Of a DNA stretch of 64,000 bases, positions 51,252-63,883 are shown one piece after another. The stretch's first letter is position 1, and every line of letters begins with the position of its first letter. The notes under the pieces are model-generated. The model was not told the origin of the DNA. It ran no database searches and saw nothing but the letters and a program-made list of their open reading frames with translations. The DNA lies in assembly GCA_023101725.1 (NCBI GenBank), contig JALJCO010007871.1, forward strand, positions 372,001-436,000, given 5' to 3'. The position numbers and the translations under genes were made by a program. The stretch is from Atherinomorus stipes (taxonomy: Eukaryota > Chordata > Actinopteri > Atheriniformes > Atherinidae).

Positions 51252-53554
51252 ATAATCTAAATTATATCTCATTTCTAGAATAATAACAATTATTTGACAA
51301 AAGAATGCTATGCAGAATTTGCACTTGTCTTTACCAAAGGACAGTTGAGTTTTGTATCAAAGCCTGCGTGAATAAATCGTGCGAGGCAGTGGCAAGTGCC
51401 CCACAAAGGACTGTTCACTGCTGAACCTTTGCTAACCTTTTCTGGCCACTGACATTCAATAATGAGACTATGTTGTCTCTTGTTCCTTTGGACAATCATC
51501 CATTGAAACAACTGCCATTCATGGACTCTGCTCCACCCTCTGCTTGACCCTTTTCCCTACTAGTAATTAGCTGCTGCTGCATTTCACCAAATGCACAGCA
51601 ACCACATACAATATTTACTATTCATTTAGATTGACGTTACATTTAATTAGATTATATGCCATTCGTTGCTTTTGTTGTCTGGTTTTATAAAAGCCAGTGT
51701 CTTCGGATTTGACTTTGTTTTTAGAAACAAATTAATCCAAATAAATCCGTTTATTTTATTTCTTCTCATTTTAGCTTCTATATACAATTACAGACAACAC
51801 TATTTTTACTCCTGTTTTTAGTTTCATCATTCCCTCATCCTCCCATACTGTACCACTCCTGAATAAACCCTCCTCTTCATCATCCTCTCATTCCCCGACC
51901 TTCTACTTATGTTGCACATGAGAAATGAGAGGGGGATGGGAGGAAGATGAATGAAACAGGGAGTGGGGAATGAAAGGGAGAGGAGAAAAAAAAAGAAGAG
52001 AGCAAGATTGGGAAAAATGCCCTTTGACTGGATTTAAAAGTCTGTGGCATTTCATTTTCAGAGAGAGGGGAGCTTCATCTCCTTCAGATCCTTTAAGGGC
52101 CCAACCTAATTGATTAATGTTTCCATCTCATTGAGAAGGGGGGGGGGCTTAACAGGAGCCTTTCACATTGTGAAGTCTTAAAACAGAACCAGCACAAAGA
52201 GAGATGATGACAGAATGAAAGACAGAGTGATGAAACAGAATCTAAAATTCCCATAGATGAGTAAAATATGTTGAAGGTCAAAATTGTTTCAACAGCACTC
52301 TGAATATAGCAGGAGAGTGCCATGTTTTACCCAGTATTCTAAGATCTTACTGTAATAAAATAATGTACATGTTTTAAGAATGAGGTATTCAGCTTTCAAA
52401 GAGGCTGTTGAGGTTTCTGCACCTGTCAAGAGGAGCTGGCATGCAAGCACTTTACGTGATTGCAAAATCTTATGTAAGAGAATCCATTGCTTTAGTGCCG
52501 CAACTGAAAGGCAAAATGTGTACATATCTCGATAATCTAATATGCTGAACAGTTGATGCTTTCCCTGATAACAATGCATTTTACGTTTTAGCTCATGATA
52601 CATGATACAAGAAGTGCTACACTAATTTCAAGCCTTTCCTGCATGCCATGAACCTGAGGTCAAAGCTGATCTTGGCTGAATAGCTGTAATAGAAATTAAT
52701 GAGCGGACAAAGTCATTACATTATAGAGCTACAAACTCAGGTGTAAGCTGATCAGCCTGGTCTGGTCAGAAATCTCAGAAATCCCGGACTGAAAACATGA
52801 TTACTTGCTCCTTGCATGTTTCTGACAGCAACATGAAAATATTTATATATCGAAGACTCTGTAGGCATTTCTGATCACAAAACAAAACCAGTGGAGAGGA
52901 GCCAAAACAGTTTTGACCTTTACCCAACATGCTATATTAAATATGAAAGGTCAGCTCATGTGGTGGGGGAGGGCTGCAATGAAGTCGAGCACAGAGCAGA
53001 CATAGACAAAATACTGTAATAGCTATCAGGCTAATCCTGCTGGTGCCTTTAGAGGTCATTTGAATGTGAAGTGTTGAGACAAGAGAGAGGCAAAGACTCA
53101 GAGTTCAGCAGTCCTACTGCTCTTCTTGAATTTGAGACGTGTTGTGCTGCACTGTACGCTGCATTGGCCATTTTCATAAACCCCTCCTAAGCCCTCTGCT
53201 CTTAAGGCTGCTGCTAACATCTGCACTTCCTGAAATAAAAAAAAATGATTACAATTTCACATCATTTGTGGTTACTTGTTAACAGAAAAGTATGAACTCC
53301 TCAATAACTGTCTTAAACTGATTTCTATTCAGTGTAATTAATGCTCTGTTCTATAATTTGCCCATCCTCCGAAACTGGAGTCAACTGTTAGGCTGCCAAT
53401 CACTCTGCTCATCGCTGAAAGCAGGCTGTAACAAAACAAAACAAAATAATTACCCTTTATGCACGTGGCTGCTTTTTACTGAGAAGAAATTACCGTAGAA
53501 TATCCATAACAAGAGTGAGACATCTGTAGCTTCATTAGTAGAGTATTTAACATG

Positions 53555-53845
53555 CATGATAGCACGATGCTTTTAAATGAAAATCAATTAAGTCGAAAAC
53601 AATGAAACAGCATTTTCTAACATATAAGAAGTATGAGACACATTTTGACACTGATGAAAAAAGGCATCCTCCCAGCTTCAACTGTTAAATGGGCTATTAG
53701 TAATTTCTTTATAAAAATGCTTTTAGATTAAGTTTGATCATAAAAGCATCATATTCATTCATTTTTATGGCTTTTAAAGCCGATGGATCTAATCCAAACC
53801 CATTAAGTTTATTAAAATATATTTACATGTTTGAGACAAAAGCCA
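53555..53845. promoter_or_regulatory. Candidate conserved noncoding element, upstream of the gene
   Basis: AT-rich block with AAATCAATTAAG, TTTTTATGG (HOX/CDX-like) and a perfect 13-bp palindrome GGCTTTTAAAGCC at 53769-53781. It lies in transposon-free DNA between the elements at 51 and 55.7 kb, about 11.6 kb upstream of exon 1. Confidence 0.25.
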
Positions 53846-54582
53846 TTGCTTTGAAAAATTAGACATACATACATACATACTGATACGGTGCAAGTCCTTT
53901 AATTTAAATAAGTTTAGATTTCTTTACTGTACCCCCTCCTTTGGAAACAGCACCATATGGTTCACACACATTACGTCACATTTATATCCCAATTGACAAA
54001 TCCATAATGTTATTGACAACGGTGTATAATTATTTGTTTTACATGAACATGCTATTGAGTTTGCTTTTTAACTGCTAATGACATTATTAAGAAACATAAT
54101 CAGTGAGATGTGTATTATATTCACTGTGCAACTGCATTGCATTAAACTAAAAATCTACAGCTAAAGTTACTGGTCCAAAAAAAGATCAAAGCAACTCAGT
54201 CGCTCCCCAGAAACCTATGAGCTGTGACCCAGTTTCGGAGGGTCAGATTAAAGCTGCACCTTATCCCCAAATAATTTTTAAGCTTTGGGGAGAACTTATT
54301 ACATTCAGGTGTCTCTTTTTTCAGCCTCAAAAGTAATTTATTCAGTAGAGTGTATGGAGTTTCGCAATAGCAAAGTTTACAGTGGAAGTTATGATGTTTC
54401 TCAATAATACTGTAAACATCTGTCAAATACCTCACTAGAAAAACTCTAAACTTGAACTTCTAAGTTGTAGATCATCATGTCTAAGATGCTTTTAAGAACC
54501 AAAGTGTTTATGCCTGGTTTCAATTATTTATATTCTGCCACAATGTTTTCATTGGTCCTGTTCATGTGAAAGTAGGACTGAA

Positions 54583-54640
54583 AAGACACACGCACACACG
54601 CACACATACCCACACACACCCACATACACACACACACAGA
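54583..54640 (+). repeat. Degenerate CA microsatellite
   Basis: CA units are interrupted by CG, TA and CCC. Confidence 0.85.
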
Positions 54641-55685
54641 AAAGAATGGGAAAAACCCAAACTGAAACAAAATTGTAAATTTGACATAGAAAACATGACA
54701 GGGATCATTTGAACACTCATTAAACCACTGACTAGTTCACTGTGGATTTTATGAGTTGGTTAAGTCTTAAAAATTCCTTCTTACGAATTTTTGCAGCAAA
54801 AAGCTGCATATTTAAGAAGCCTTTGAAGTGGGAGAGGCTTTGTCGACCCATTATAATGTGTCTGGAACAAATCCTGCCCAGGAACTGATACTGTGGGGGT
54901 TGTTTTATAGTAATAGCATCCTAAAGGGAGCAAATAAGTCAGCACTTTGCTTTTGTATCTTTTGTCATTGAGATTTATTTAATTTTCTATCTTAGTAGCA
55001 ATTAGAAAAAGATAGCTGATCCTTTTTTTCTTCTTTCTATTGAAACCACCACAACTAGACTGTGTACTGCAATGCACCAATAAGCACACTTGTTTCCTGT
55101 ACAACATAACATTAAGCCACTGAAATATCATTTCAAATTTAGATTTGCCTGGTGTTCAGAAGGGCTTGGTAACTTGTGTTCCTAAACGGATTGGCCATCT
55201 GGAAAGCCTGGAGTTTTCCTGTGGCCAGTCGACCTGCAGATCAGGCAGCAAGCCAAGGCAGGCTGATAGAAAAAGTTTCCTGTTTTATTTATTTATTTTT
55301 TTTTGTTGTTGTTGTTGTTTTTTTTAAATATCCCAGACTGCATCTCATAGTCAGAGAGGGACAAGCTGAAAAAGGAAACCTAAAAGATGTGTGATGTAAA
55401 GAAAATTTTAAACAATCAACAGTGCATGATGGAATGGCCAGAACTGTATCAATGTAACAAGACTTACCTCTCCTAATCATCATTACAGACATAATTGCTC
55501 AGACTTTACAGCGAGTGCCTCTACTGGCAGTATGTGCTGTATTATACCATTATCTCACATTGTAAAAGGTATTTGCCAATGATAAAACTCATGTCCTTTC
55601 AGTTGTAGATCAGCCACTGCTAGCTACTGCAACAGTAAGCGACTGTACCTTGTGTTTGAAGGTACCTTGTGTGACCTCCTTTTGA

Positions 55686-56549
55686 AGGAATAGTACACCC
55701 ACGAAATGATGTGCCTTCATTCTCTTCTCACCCTCATGCTGAGCAAGACTGCAGCAGTTTTTTAACACCTCAAATGCACCCGGAGGTCTGAGAGGTTCTC
55801 ATTTTCCCCCAACTTTCATATAATGGAGTTCACAGGCGCTCAACACAAAAAAGTCCATAAAAGTCCACAAAAACTTGACAATGTTCCTCCATACTGCTCG
55901 TCCAATGTAGTCTGAGTGTCCTGAGTGGGTAGCGTCCATAATTTACTTGAAACAACATCATTTAGTATATTTTTATAGCCTAGTAGTACACCGCACTGCA
56001 CAGAAGCCTCGGCGTTCAGCGTCTACTCTGCCGATAATGCAAGCGTAGAAGAAGAAATTTGCTGTTCACATTGTGCTAAGAGCAAATGCGCTGTGGACAA
56101 ACCCGAACAAATAAAAGAGAGGTTGGCTATTTATTTAAAACAAAGAAAGAAAGAAAGAAAAAATGGAATGCGCAATCTTGTCTGCCGTGACTTCCATAGT
56201 GTCGTGAACTTGCATGAGCGCGCTTCGCGGAAGTAAGATGTACTAGTTTTAAGGCTTTAAAAATATACTAAATGATGTTGTTTAGAGTAAATTATGGACG
56301 CTACCCACTCAGGACACTCAGATTACATTGGACAAGCAGTAAAGAGGAATATTGCCAAACTTTTGTTGACTTTTATGGACCTGTTTGTGTTGAGCGCCGG
56401 TGAAATCAATTATATGAAAGTTAGGGTAAAACAAAAACCTGTCCTATCTCCGGCTGCATTTGAGATACTAAATAACTGCTGCAGAGTCTTGCTCAGCATG
56501 AGGGTGAGTGGAAAATGAAGGCACATCATTCTGTGGGTGCACTGTTCCT
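55686..56549. mobile_element. TTAA-flanked foldback element (Kolobok-like), 864 bp
   Basis: Ends are AGGAATAGTACACCCA and, in reverse, AGGAACAGTGCACCCA. TTAA is outside the right end (56550-56553) and TTGA, one base off, outside the left (55682-55685). The arms reach about 300 bp inward: AATGATGTGCCTTCATT, GGACACTCA and TGGACGCTACCCACTCAGG pair with facing copies. A middle of about 245 bp (about 55990-56235) is unpaired and has a GAAA run (about 56143-56161) and a CpG-rich patch near 56218. Confidence 0.85.
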
Positions 56550-57046
56550 TTAAAGGACTTCAATCCGAATTTTAAGGACACATCCAATTTGCAAGTTCAA
56601 CATCATTAAAGGATCCATCTTGCCAGGCTCCACACTACCATCCGTTTGTGATCTAAACATAGTCAGACTTACCAGTATCCTGTACTTGTAACCAGTAGTG
56701 GGTGCAACAAGCAAAAATTAGCTTTCATTTCTTTTGTTTGTTTGTGTTTTGTTTCGTTTTGTCCTGTAATAAAAACTTACATTTGATTTGGGAAAAGGTA
56801 AATGGTAAGAAATAGTTCCTACCTGACTGATCACTTGCAGCTTTAACAACCATAACTACAGATTTAGTAAACACTTATTTCAGACCAGCAATTTGTCTTT
56901 GAATCCATACTGTATTCCAGTTCTGCAACAAAATGGTCCTGTTACATCAGCAAGGGTCCAGTAAAGGCAGTCCAGTAAAATGATCTGGGTAACAACAAGT
57001 TTTTTATCTGTAAAACCCAGCTTTATACAAAAATCACAGTATTTAA

Positions 57047-57702
57047 AGGTTGAATATGGAATACGGACAGAACAGCAACATCACGTGTGTCTAGGTTGTA
57101 GTTGCAACGGCAGAAAAACAACTCCAGCCGCTGGGATGCCAGGCTCACTGCCGATACGCAAGTGACCAACAGTTTGCAGCATGTCCAACAAGTAACACAG
57201 AGGAGTTTATAACTGACAGCTAACGTTAGCCACGTTAGCAAACAAGTTAGCTTACCGATCCAGGAGAAAAGTCGCCATTTCCGTGTTTTGACTCCGTGGA
57301 AAACGTTTATGTGGGTCCATTTAGTGAAGTCTTCACCTAAATTTACTCCAGGTTTTGCTCTTCTCGGGTCACTCCTCCTCAGAAACAGATATCTCCAGGG
57401 CTCTGAAGCAGCTGCTTCACTCGTCGTCTCTGCGGTTTTCCCCTGTACAAGCCTGACTATGACCGAAATTGTGTCCACACAGAGATCGTATTTGGCAACC
57501 TGCAATGGCGGCGTGTATTGGCTTATAGACGTAAATAAAATGCCATTATCGAACCCGTAAAAATGTATTTTATAATTATTTTTAGGCTAAATATAATTTT
57601 TCTGGGAAATGTTGTACTTTCATTCTGTACACCCCCAAACGACCTGTGGAGGTATTATTTTTGAAAAAATATAGCTTTTAATAAAAATATTCCATTCAAC
57701 CT
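57047..57702. mobile_element. TTAA-flanked non-autonomous DNA element (Kolobok-like), 656 bp
   Basis: Ends are AGGTTGAATATGGAATA on the left and AGGTTGAATGGAATA on the right read in reverse, with TTAA outside both (57043-57046 and 57703-57706). Unlike the related elements, its interior is GC-richer and holds a 160-codon open frame on the minus strand (57023-57505), without an ATG start, that overruns the left end of the element. Within it, ATCG|GTAAGC at 57255 would be a good splice donor. No domain was recognised in the frame. Confidence 0.8.
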
Positions 57703-57706
57703 TTAA

Positions 57707-58490
57707 TGGGTCAAAGTTTTGTTCAGCAATGCATTGCATAGCCGAGGCCACAGCTGATTTGTCAATTCATGTCACACATTGTTGAAATAGTAGTTTTGCA
57801 CTTACAGTATGTTAATGTTCTGCAGTGTACTGTATTTACCTTTACGATAACCTTTATCATTTCACACTTTCTCCTGACATTTTCATGCACACACTGTGAC
57901 AATGAGACATCCTGTGCTGTTGTGAAAGAGTATGTGTGACAGTGTGGGGTCCTGTCACAATGCCTCCAGTTGATCATGCGCCCTGGCTACTTGGCCGCAG
58001 GAACATCCCTTTGCCTGAATGGTTAGCGTGCACGAGTATGGGGATCAAATCCTATCTGGGCCCTCATTGTGTACTTTGCCACATTCACTTCTTTAATCAA
58101 GTGAAATAACATCTTATTAGCTTAAAATACATATAAATGACACAAACTTAAGCGTCAGAGGCGGTGCACTACGCATGTTGCAGATCAGGTTTCATATCTC
58201 CACATACTGATGACCCTGCATACGTATTTTCTCCAAACAGTCATGGAAACAAACCTGCTGTGTTCCTTCTACAATACAAATAAGCTTCCTTTTACTGTAC
58301 ATGCAGATGAAAACAATGCCAGCCTGGCAAATAAATAAGAATCTTGTTGTTAATGTCTTTGCCTGGTTAAATAAATAAAAAAATAAAAAAATAAATAAAA
58401 AACAGCATTTCACATATTAAGGATGGTTAGAAGCCTGGAAATGCAAATCAACAGGTGTGAAATTGCTATACTGTTATTTATAGAAATGTA
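57707..58490. other. Flanking DNA between two TTAA elements
   Basis: AT-rich, with an AAATAA-type run at 58372-58402. A stretch near 58010-58060 has weak tRNA-promoter-like words but no cloverleaf. Confidence 0.5.
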
Positions 58491-58494
58491 TTAA

Positions 58495-58902
58495 AGGCAG
58501 GGTGGATGATGTTTTCCAGGAGCATTTTTTACTATATTGCTTAAAGTCTTTTTCACACCTCAATTGCAGCCAATTGATTAAATGTTCTGAGACAAAAGTA
58601 TTAAAAAAATAATCACCTGTGGACTGGACAGGACGGGAAAAAGCCCATCCAATTAAATAAATTTCAATGAAATGAATTTCATTGGATGGGGCTGTCATGG
58701 CGTAGCTCTTCTGGTAGCTAATCAGAAGTGCTGCTCTTTGGCATATGTAAGAGAAGTTAATGATGTCTTAATAACGGTTTGTACAGACCTGTCCTACAGT
58801 CGGCTGGCAGCGTGGTGTTTTCAGGCAGGCGTTCCATGGGACACCTCGCTAGCTCAGTGCTAGGTGGGGGAACCTTTTTTTCCAGGATTCCCTACCGTGC
58901 CT
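58495..58902. mobile_element. TTAA-flanked miniature element (Kolobok-like), 408 bp
   Basis: Ends are AGGCAGGGTGGATGAT and, in reverse, AGGCACGGTAGGGAAT; TTAA is outside both (58491-58494 and 58903-58906). The interior contains facing blocks CCCATCCAAT (near 58646) and ATTGGATGGG. I recognise the sequence (AAGCCCATCCAATTAAAT, GGTAGCTAATCAGAAGTG, ACACCTCGCTAGCTCAGTGC) as a repeat present in many fish genomes. No coding capacity. Confidence 0.85.
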
Positions 58903-60134
58903 TTAAAATTATTATTTTAATTGAAGTGTTTACCCCTCTCTGAGACTGTTTATTGTGCCAAAAATTCTTTTAATGCCATTACACACATTTATTGACCAAT
59001 TATTAACAAGGAAAACTTATTCTCACTGTATATCTTATCTAAGACACCCTCAAGGGGGAATCCCCTTTCAATCTAATTGAGCATCAGTTCCTCTCTATTA
59101 ATCACAGCAAACTTTACAGCCTGTACAGCCAGGCTCAGACCACAGATGTGGTTTTGAGAAAAACACTCACCTACATGTAAAAATCACTGTGTGTGATGAT
59201 TGCTGCCAGAAATAAAATGATTAAGCTCAAGAACTGCAAATGGAAGAAGTTGATATCTACAGTATTTCCAACACACACTGAGTTAATATCTTTTGGTTAC
59301 ATAAGGCCAAGGCAACATTCCAACCAATCATCTTCAAATGTTCATAACCCTTCACAAAGCGCAGGTTTATCAGATAGGATCACAGTTTACTCCAATTCAA
59401 GCTATTTTCTTATATTTTAAAACGTAAATAAATCAAATTCTGTTGTCATTTTAATTTCTTTTTAGTTCTGTTACTGACAAAATTATCAAGCCACTATCAA
59501 GCCACAGTCATCAAAGAGCTTTAACTTCTTTTTGGGCAACTTGAAAACATCAATTATGAACATGTAAAATAAGGAATAATCTTCATTTTCATCTCTCTGC
59601 ATCTCATTTGTGACAGGAAATATTTGCAACTGCAGCACATTGCTTTAATTGTGGAGACACCAGCACTTTAGCAACGCTAATCTCATGCAGTATATTTCTC
59701 CGATTTTCTGAAAGCAATTTCCATCTGCACAAAAGATGTATCTTGTATTTTAGATAAGTGAAAGGCGGAGAGGATCTACAGATTTATACCATCTTGTAAA
59801 GTTACATAAGCCACTCTAGGCTCATGACATACTTAAATAAGCAAGGTTATGTAACAGCTCTGTAACTGCACTTTACCATTGAGCAGCAAAGCAAATTAAG
59901 TATGTGCACAGGAATTTACAAGCAAAGCAAAACATTGTACCAAATTCCTGCTTTTGTTCTTTGTGTGCATTAACCAGTGTTTTCACATAAAAATAAACCT
60001 ACAGCTGTAAAGTATTTCCCCCACTGCTGGTGACTCACAGGAAGTTAAAGGGAAAAGTGAAAAATAAGTCAAAGCTGCACCAACACAAAGCATAGCGTGC
60101 ACATGCATGGCACAACCAATGTTCTTTGCGTGTA

Positions 60135-60178
60135 TGGGTGTGTGTGTGTGAGGGTGTATGTGCGTGTGTGTGAGTGTA

Positions 60179-60214
<36 letters not shown>
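60135..60214 (+). repeat. Compound TG, GA and GACA microsatellite
   Basis: Interrupted TG units (60135-60176) are followed by GA (about 60180-60192) and then six GACA units (about 60192-60214). Confidence 0.9.
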
Positions 60215-60686
60215 CGACAGATATGACTGCTTGTGTTGTGCACCCATCTATCAAAAGAGAGAGGGGTGTGGTTTTAGAGCTAGAAGAAGCTATTTATCAC
60301 TATTCTGTGTAACTGTAGCCTCTTATAAATTCAGAACAGCGACTGCTATGAGTAAAGCCTTTCATGGAGTCATTAATATTTGACATAAAACATGGCTTTT
60401 TTTTATCAGACACATGGTTTTACCATTTCTTTTCTCTGCTCTGATGTGAACCTTGTGTCACAGTGTATTACAGGGTTTTGCTTTTATCTTGGTTCAGCCA
60501 TATACCCCCATGGATCTCATTCACCCTTTCAGGATCACAAATTAAAATTTCCAGTTGTGCAAAAGGACAGGGCCTTTTTTTTTCTCTCATTGATGTTTTT
60601 TCTACTTCTATTGTCACAATATTGACAGCACTCATCAATAACTCCAAACAACAACACAAAAGCTGTGCAAAAGGACAACGCATACA

Positions 60687-60768
<82 letters not shown>
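60687..60768 (+). repeat. Compound TG-TA-TG microsatellite
   Basis: About 8 TG units, then about 22 TA units, then about 11 TG units. The TA core can extrude as a cruciform. Confidence 0.95.
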
Positions 60769-60769
<1 letters not shown>

Positions 60770-61696
60770 CTTGTGTGTTGTTAAAAGATGCATCACCATT
60801 TTAATGCAATTGTTCAGCAAATTCAAGATTCTGTACAGCATAGGTGACGATGTTATATTGCTTTAGCTGTCACTCTCAGTCATACAAGCAGGATATGCAA
60901 GAGTTGCAGTCATTCCCTGCTTCTGTCAGGATGTTGCCTGGTGAACTTTTCATGTTGTCTTTCATTTAAAACGACAAACTGAAGCAACTTGAGGGCTTAT
61001 GATAACATTTCAGACATAAATGTCATGTTTACCAAAAACTGTGGTATAAAGGTTGCAAATGCTCATTTTGGAATATTTCATTAAAGCCAGTTTATTTCTT
61101 TTAAGCTTGTTCTTTGTTTAGTTTTTTTTGTTTTTTAATTAAAAATCTATTTAGTTGTGTTTGTGAAACATGCAATAACGGACTTAAACGGGAAATAAAT
61201 CTTTGCTTGTTTTATCACTAATGTAATAGGGTACTGATGGATGAACTTCATTGCAATATAATGGTTTAGCTAAGTTGAATCCATAATTTCAGTGATTTGG
61301 GCCACTAGAACCTGACTAAATCTCCTTGGCAGCTTATGCTGACAACAGAGTCTGCTCCAGAGTCTATTGCTAGAGACTGCTCATTCAGTGAAGTTAATTT
61401 CACTTTGATTTCCACAAAAACTAATGGTATGGTGTCAGACCTTAATGCACTTCTTAGGTTTAATGCTGACAAGTAGCAAGTTTGAATTTTAAGAGCTCTA
61501 ATGTGAGGCTGTCATGTTAGAAGCATTGTACAAGTTGAAATCAGTCTGGCTAAATCATGCATTTCTGTGGTATCTCACAACTAGGTCAGTCACCCTCTGC
61601 TCTTAAAAACCAGCAATTCCACATACTGTATTGCATTCTTTGATGCCAATTTCTGTTTTTAAAAAGCTAAAATGATCTATAGTGTTATAGCCTATT

Positions 61697-62335
61697 AGGG
61701 TGCATTCACACCAGGATAGTCCGGGGACTCGGTCCGATTGGGCGGGGAAAAATTTCACACCTTTCATTGCTTCAGTTTGCATTCAAAATACAGTAACCAG
61801 AGCTGACCAAAACACGTTAAACCATCATAGTTAAAACAACTGCCCACTAGGGGGTGCTCCTCCCCAGTACAACCACTGACCAATGATGAAAAAGCAGGAA
61901 GAAGAAGAAAACCAGACTCTGTGAATAAAAGTTGAAATCTTTCTGCTTCTTATTATTAGGCTACTCCATTTCTGTCTACACATTTTCCAGTTCTTTTTCG
62001 TTGTTGTTTTTACCTTGGCTTCTTAAAAAAAATGCTGTTTGCTTTATTTTTCCCTCCTTTTCAAATGATACACCACTTCCTCCTACTTCTTCTTCTTGAT
62101 GCTGTATGGCGGTCGACAAACATCACTTCCATTAGGGGCGCGATGTCTATCCGCTAAATAGTCCAATAGTTCGTTTGCAAGTGAACCGAGACCCCCAGCT
62201 TTCAGGCGGACAAGAGTCCGCTTCTTTGGTGCACACCAGAGGGCAGTTCAGACTCCACCAAATGAAACAGACTATCCGTGGAAGCAGACCACAGTCTGTT
62301 TAAAGCGGACCAAACAGCCAGAGTGTGAACACAAG
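61697..62335. mobile_element. DNA-transposon-like repeat with TTCACAC ends, about 640 bp
   Basis: The left end reads AGGGTGCATTCACACCAGGA with TAGTCCGGGGACTCGGTCCG after it. The right end carries the reverse pattern, GAGTGTGAACACAAGG, preceded by AAAGCGGACCAAACAG. Elements with GGTGCnTTCACACC ends and GGTCCG/CGGACC internal words are common in fish. The right terminus is diverged and no target duplication was found, so limits and superfamily are uncertain. Confidence 0.6.
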
Positions 62336-62597
62336 GTCTACTTGCTGAATTTCTCAATGTCCATGGTCAAAATCCTCTGACTGGTGAATATTGGCCTGAT
62401 GCCACTGGTTGCTTCGGTGTATACTGATGTAAATCAGTAACGAACACAGGGTTTTAGCTTGAAAACTGAAATTGTCGTTTTTTTATACCTTTCCTGTGTC
62501 TGACTTGATATTGTTTTTTCTCTGTACCACTTTATAATTATGCTCCCACATAGTCTGTCTAGAGTGAAGGTAGGGGTGGGTTTGTGGGTCAATAAAA

Positions 62598-62735
62598 CAG
62601 TAGACTTTAAAGCAAAACTAAGCAACTTCTGCTGTCAAGCTCCCCCTGCTGGTCCTCTTTGGAAACTCACTGTCATAAATGTTGTACTTCACCAACCCCC
62701 CCATCCCCCAGTACAAAGAGCTCTGACAATCGCAG
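62598..62735. repeat. Fragment of an interspersed fish repeat
   Basis: The words TTTAAAGCAAAACTAAGCAA and CTGTCAAGCTCCCCCTGCTG followed by GGTCC resemble a repeat I know from fish genomes. The limits are approximate and no terminal structure is visible. Confidence 0.35.
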
Positions 62736-63589
62736 CTTATACAACTGGAATTTCGAGGGATGCTTGAATTTAAAAAACACAAAAAAAATGTCTGGACAGG
62801 TGAGTATTATTGTCTTCAACACTTGGCCTGGTGCCTACAACCTAATCAATATTGCGGTACATCACTCCCTCTTCGGTGATATTGCTTTATTATGCTAGTA
62901 GTGTGTAAATTTGTGTACAGTCCGACACCGGCCAAAAGTTTTCACGAACCGGTGTGTCAAAAAATGCCCCCCCCCCCCCCCCCCCCCCTGCGTTTTTGGC
63001 ACAACACCGGCACCAGAGTAGATGGGAGTAAACAACCGAGCAGCTTTTTTTCTTTCTTTTTTTTTTAATTTGAGGGAGCTCCGATCTGCTCTGGGAATAA
63101 AACGGGAGCCATAGTTGGCTTTCTTCTTACTAACAAGGTAAATGTGATGAATGATGGAAATAAGGATGCATAACATTGCAATTCTATGTTTTTAGCATGT
63201 AAATGCAGCAATATGACAGCCATATGACTGTTCCCAGGGAAGAGATACACTCTAGCCTCTTGTTAAATTTAGTTGATGCAGCCATTTTATAAGGTAATCG
63301 TGGTCTCAGCCTGTGAATTTAGATATTTGATCTACAAGCCAGCTTTAGCCTGTTGTTACCACTAGCATACAGTTCGTCAGTTTACTCAACGATCAAACTG
63401 TAAATAACTTGCAGATTTATAACTTTATTACCTCAGTAGACATCATGTCTCTAACTTTGGCTCAGACTGAGTGTAATGTGGGTTAAATTAGAGACAACGC
63501 AGTCAAAGGAGCTCAAGCGTGTGCATGACATTAGCATCATTTGTAGTCACCTGTACTGTAAAGACATCTAAAACTGTAAACATTATAGG
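62736..63589. other. Right-hand flanking DNA, repeat-like in part
   Basis: Contains GACACCGGCC and, beyond the poly-C tract, CACAACACCGGCACCAG, similar to the GGCACAACACCGGCAC in the left arm of the foldback element at 48107-48122. The rest is AT-rich with no recognised gene. Confidence 0.4.
62967..62988 (+). repeat. Poly-C tract
   Basis: 22 consecutive C; a shorter C run (about 14) followed by A occurs at 32047-32072. Confidence 0.95.
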
Positions 63590-63850
63590 AAAAGTTCTCC
63601 ATTGTATCCAAGGGGCAAACTCTGCTGGAGAACACCGAAGCCCTTCAGTAGCCTTAAAAATTATAGTTTATTCTTCATCCACTAGGGGCTGGCTCAAAAA
63701 CAGAGCAAATCCCCATAGCTCCCATGTTAAAAAGGCCAACTTCACAGCAGAAATAACATGTTTACAGCCAGGTTCAAAAAATCATTTTAGGTTTAATAGG
63801 TCAAGTTTACCTTCATGTCAACTGTGAGAAGGATGATACTTCATCTTGAA
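63590..63850. repeat. Unclassified interspersed fish repeat
   Basis: The text CCATAGCTCCCATGTTAAAA, AAGGCCAACTTCACAGCAGA, ATAACATGTTTACAGCC and TTCATGTCAACTGTGAGAAG matches a repeat common in fish. Neither terminal repeats nor a reverse transcriptase are seen. A 102-codon open frame in it has no meaning as a gene. Confidence 0.5.
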
Positions 63851-63883
63851 ATTACACATAATTAGGGGCATGTCCTTCTGGGC

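Larger units (their letters stand above)
51252..55681. other. Flanking DNA without a gene
   Basis: AT-rich, with a G run at 52138-52147, an ACAT repeat at about 53863-53880, the CA tract near 54.6 kb and a TTG repeat near 55303-55318. Apart from the candidate element at 53.6-53.8 kb nothing is supported. Confidence 0.55.
58907..61696. other. Flanking DNA without a gene
   Basis: AT-rich and unique-looking apart from the two compound microsatellites at 60.1 and 60.7 kb. No gene recognised. Confidence 0.55.

Noticed and set aside
58005..58060. tRNA-like or tRNA-derived SINE (TGGTTAGCGTG and GGATCAAATCC)
   Set aside because: The words resemble polymerase III boxes, but no acceptor stem or anticodon arm folds, and no repeat body or tail follows clearly.
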